From: Thalassiosira profunda
Lineage: Eukaryota > Bacillariophyta > Thalassiosirophyceae > Thalassiosirales > Thalassiosiraceae
DNA length: 12,954 nucleotides
Reading direction: 5' to 3'
Assembly: GCA_036939355.1 (NCBI GenBank)
Contig: JALLAP010000431.1
Coordinates: forward strand, 1 to 12,954
The translations under genes were made by a program, and so were the position numbers. The notes below the pieces were generated by a model. The model saw nothing but the letters and a program-made list of their open reading frames with translations, searched no databases and was not told the origin of the DNA. Shown here one piece after another: positions 12,787 to 12,954 of this stretch; the first letter of the stretch is position 1; each line of letters starts with the position of its first letter.

Positions 12787-12954
12787 ATGCTCAAACATCA
12801 TTGCATTGGTCTCATTGGGGAAGGCAGTGGCGAAATTCCGGTGCAAATCGGGCTTTGTAGGCCGAAGGACGGCGATTTCGCCTTTTTTGGAGCCTCGATC
12901 CACCTCCTCGGCGAGCGGATTGCTTCGTCAATCGATGATCTCGCCCGTTCGGGT
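12787..12954 (+). CDS. unknown protein, N-terminal 56 codons (runs off the window)
   Basis: The frame is open from just after a TAG at 12763-12765 to the window end; the first ATG is 12787-12789. The peptide begins MLKHHCIGLIGEGSG and continues EIPVQIGLCRPKDGDFAFFG, then SIHLLGERIASSIDDLARSG, an ordinary alternation of strands and an amphipathic helix typical of a soluble globular protein. The two other plus-strand frames and the minus strand lack this character. It could also be an internal exon if an intron acceptor lies upstream. No family is recognised from this fragment. Confidence 0.5.
   Translation, partial: MLKHHCIGLIGEGSGEIPVQIGLCRPKDGDFAFFGASIHLLGERIASSIDDLARSG

Overview
The window reads as nuclear DNA of a eukaryotic alga, most likely a stramenopile with a secondary (complex) plastid such as a diatom or a relative. 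The reasons are: genes on both strands with their own promoters; short GT-AG introns of about 75-110 nt with GTGAGT or GTACGT donors; an N-terminal signal peptide followed by Phe at the predicted cleavage site, the signature of import into complex red-lineage plastids; a UGA-decoding selenoprotein; and TTAGGG-type telomere-like repeats. The exact lineage cannot be fixed from the sequence alone.

Left part (1-2987): the C-terminal end of an NB-ARC/STAND-like ATPase (+), then two minus-strand genes. One is a GNAT-type acetyltransferase with plastid-type targeting and a hidden in-frame intron. The other is a short-chain dehydrogenase/reductase with a possible organellar leader. From 2988 to 4076 lies a gene-poor, GC-rich segment bounded by perfect 33-bp inverted repeats and a possible 5-bp target duplication. 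It carries three exact 50-bp units, each a CCCTAA...TTAGGG hairpin, and looks like a non-autonomous foldback/TIR element loaded with telomere-like sequence.

Middle part (4077-9255): a three-exon gene for a CoA-disulfide-reductase-like flavoprotein fused to a rhodanese domain (+). Convergent to it is a 787-residue membrane-anchored prolyl 4-hydroxylase (-) whose middle section contains a stretch resembling the VHL beta domain. A 51-codon single-span membrane protein ORF follows (+).

Right part (9256-12954): a three-exon glutathione peroxidase (-) whose catalytic codon is an in-frame UGA, so it is very probably a selenoprotein. A SECIS-like stem follows its stop codon. A divergent promoter leads to an unresolved plus-strand gene. 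Its 3' half overlaps an antisense ORF with a clear signal peptide. Next come a 282-bp TA-flanked MITE rich in ATTACAAA and CACGTG words, the end of a second related copy, about 460 bp without a convincing gene, and the first 56 codons of another gene that runs off the window.

Functionally, several neighbours deal with redox chemistry (SDR, CoA-disulfide reductase/rhodanese, 2OG-dependent hydroxylase, Sec-GPx). They sit on both strands with separate promoters, so this is a neighbourhood and not an operon. No CRISPR, rRNA or tRNA gene was seen.
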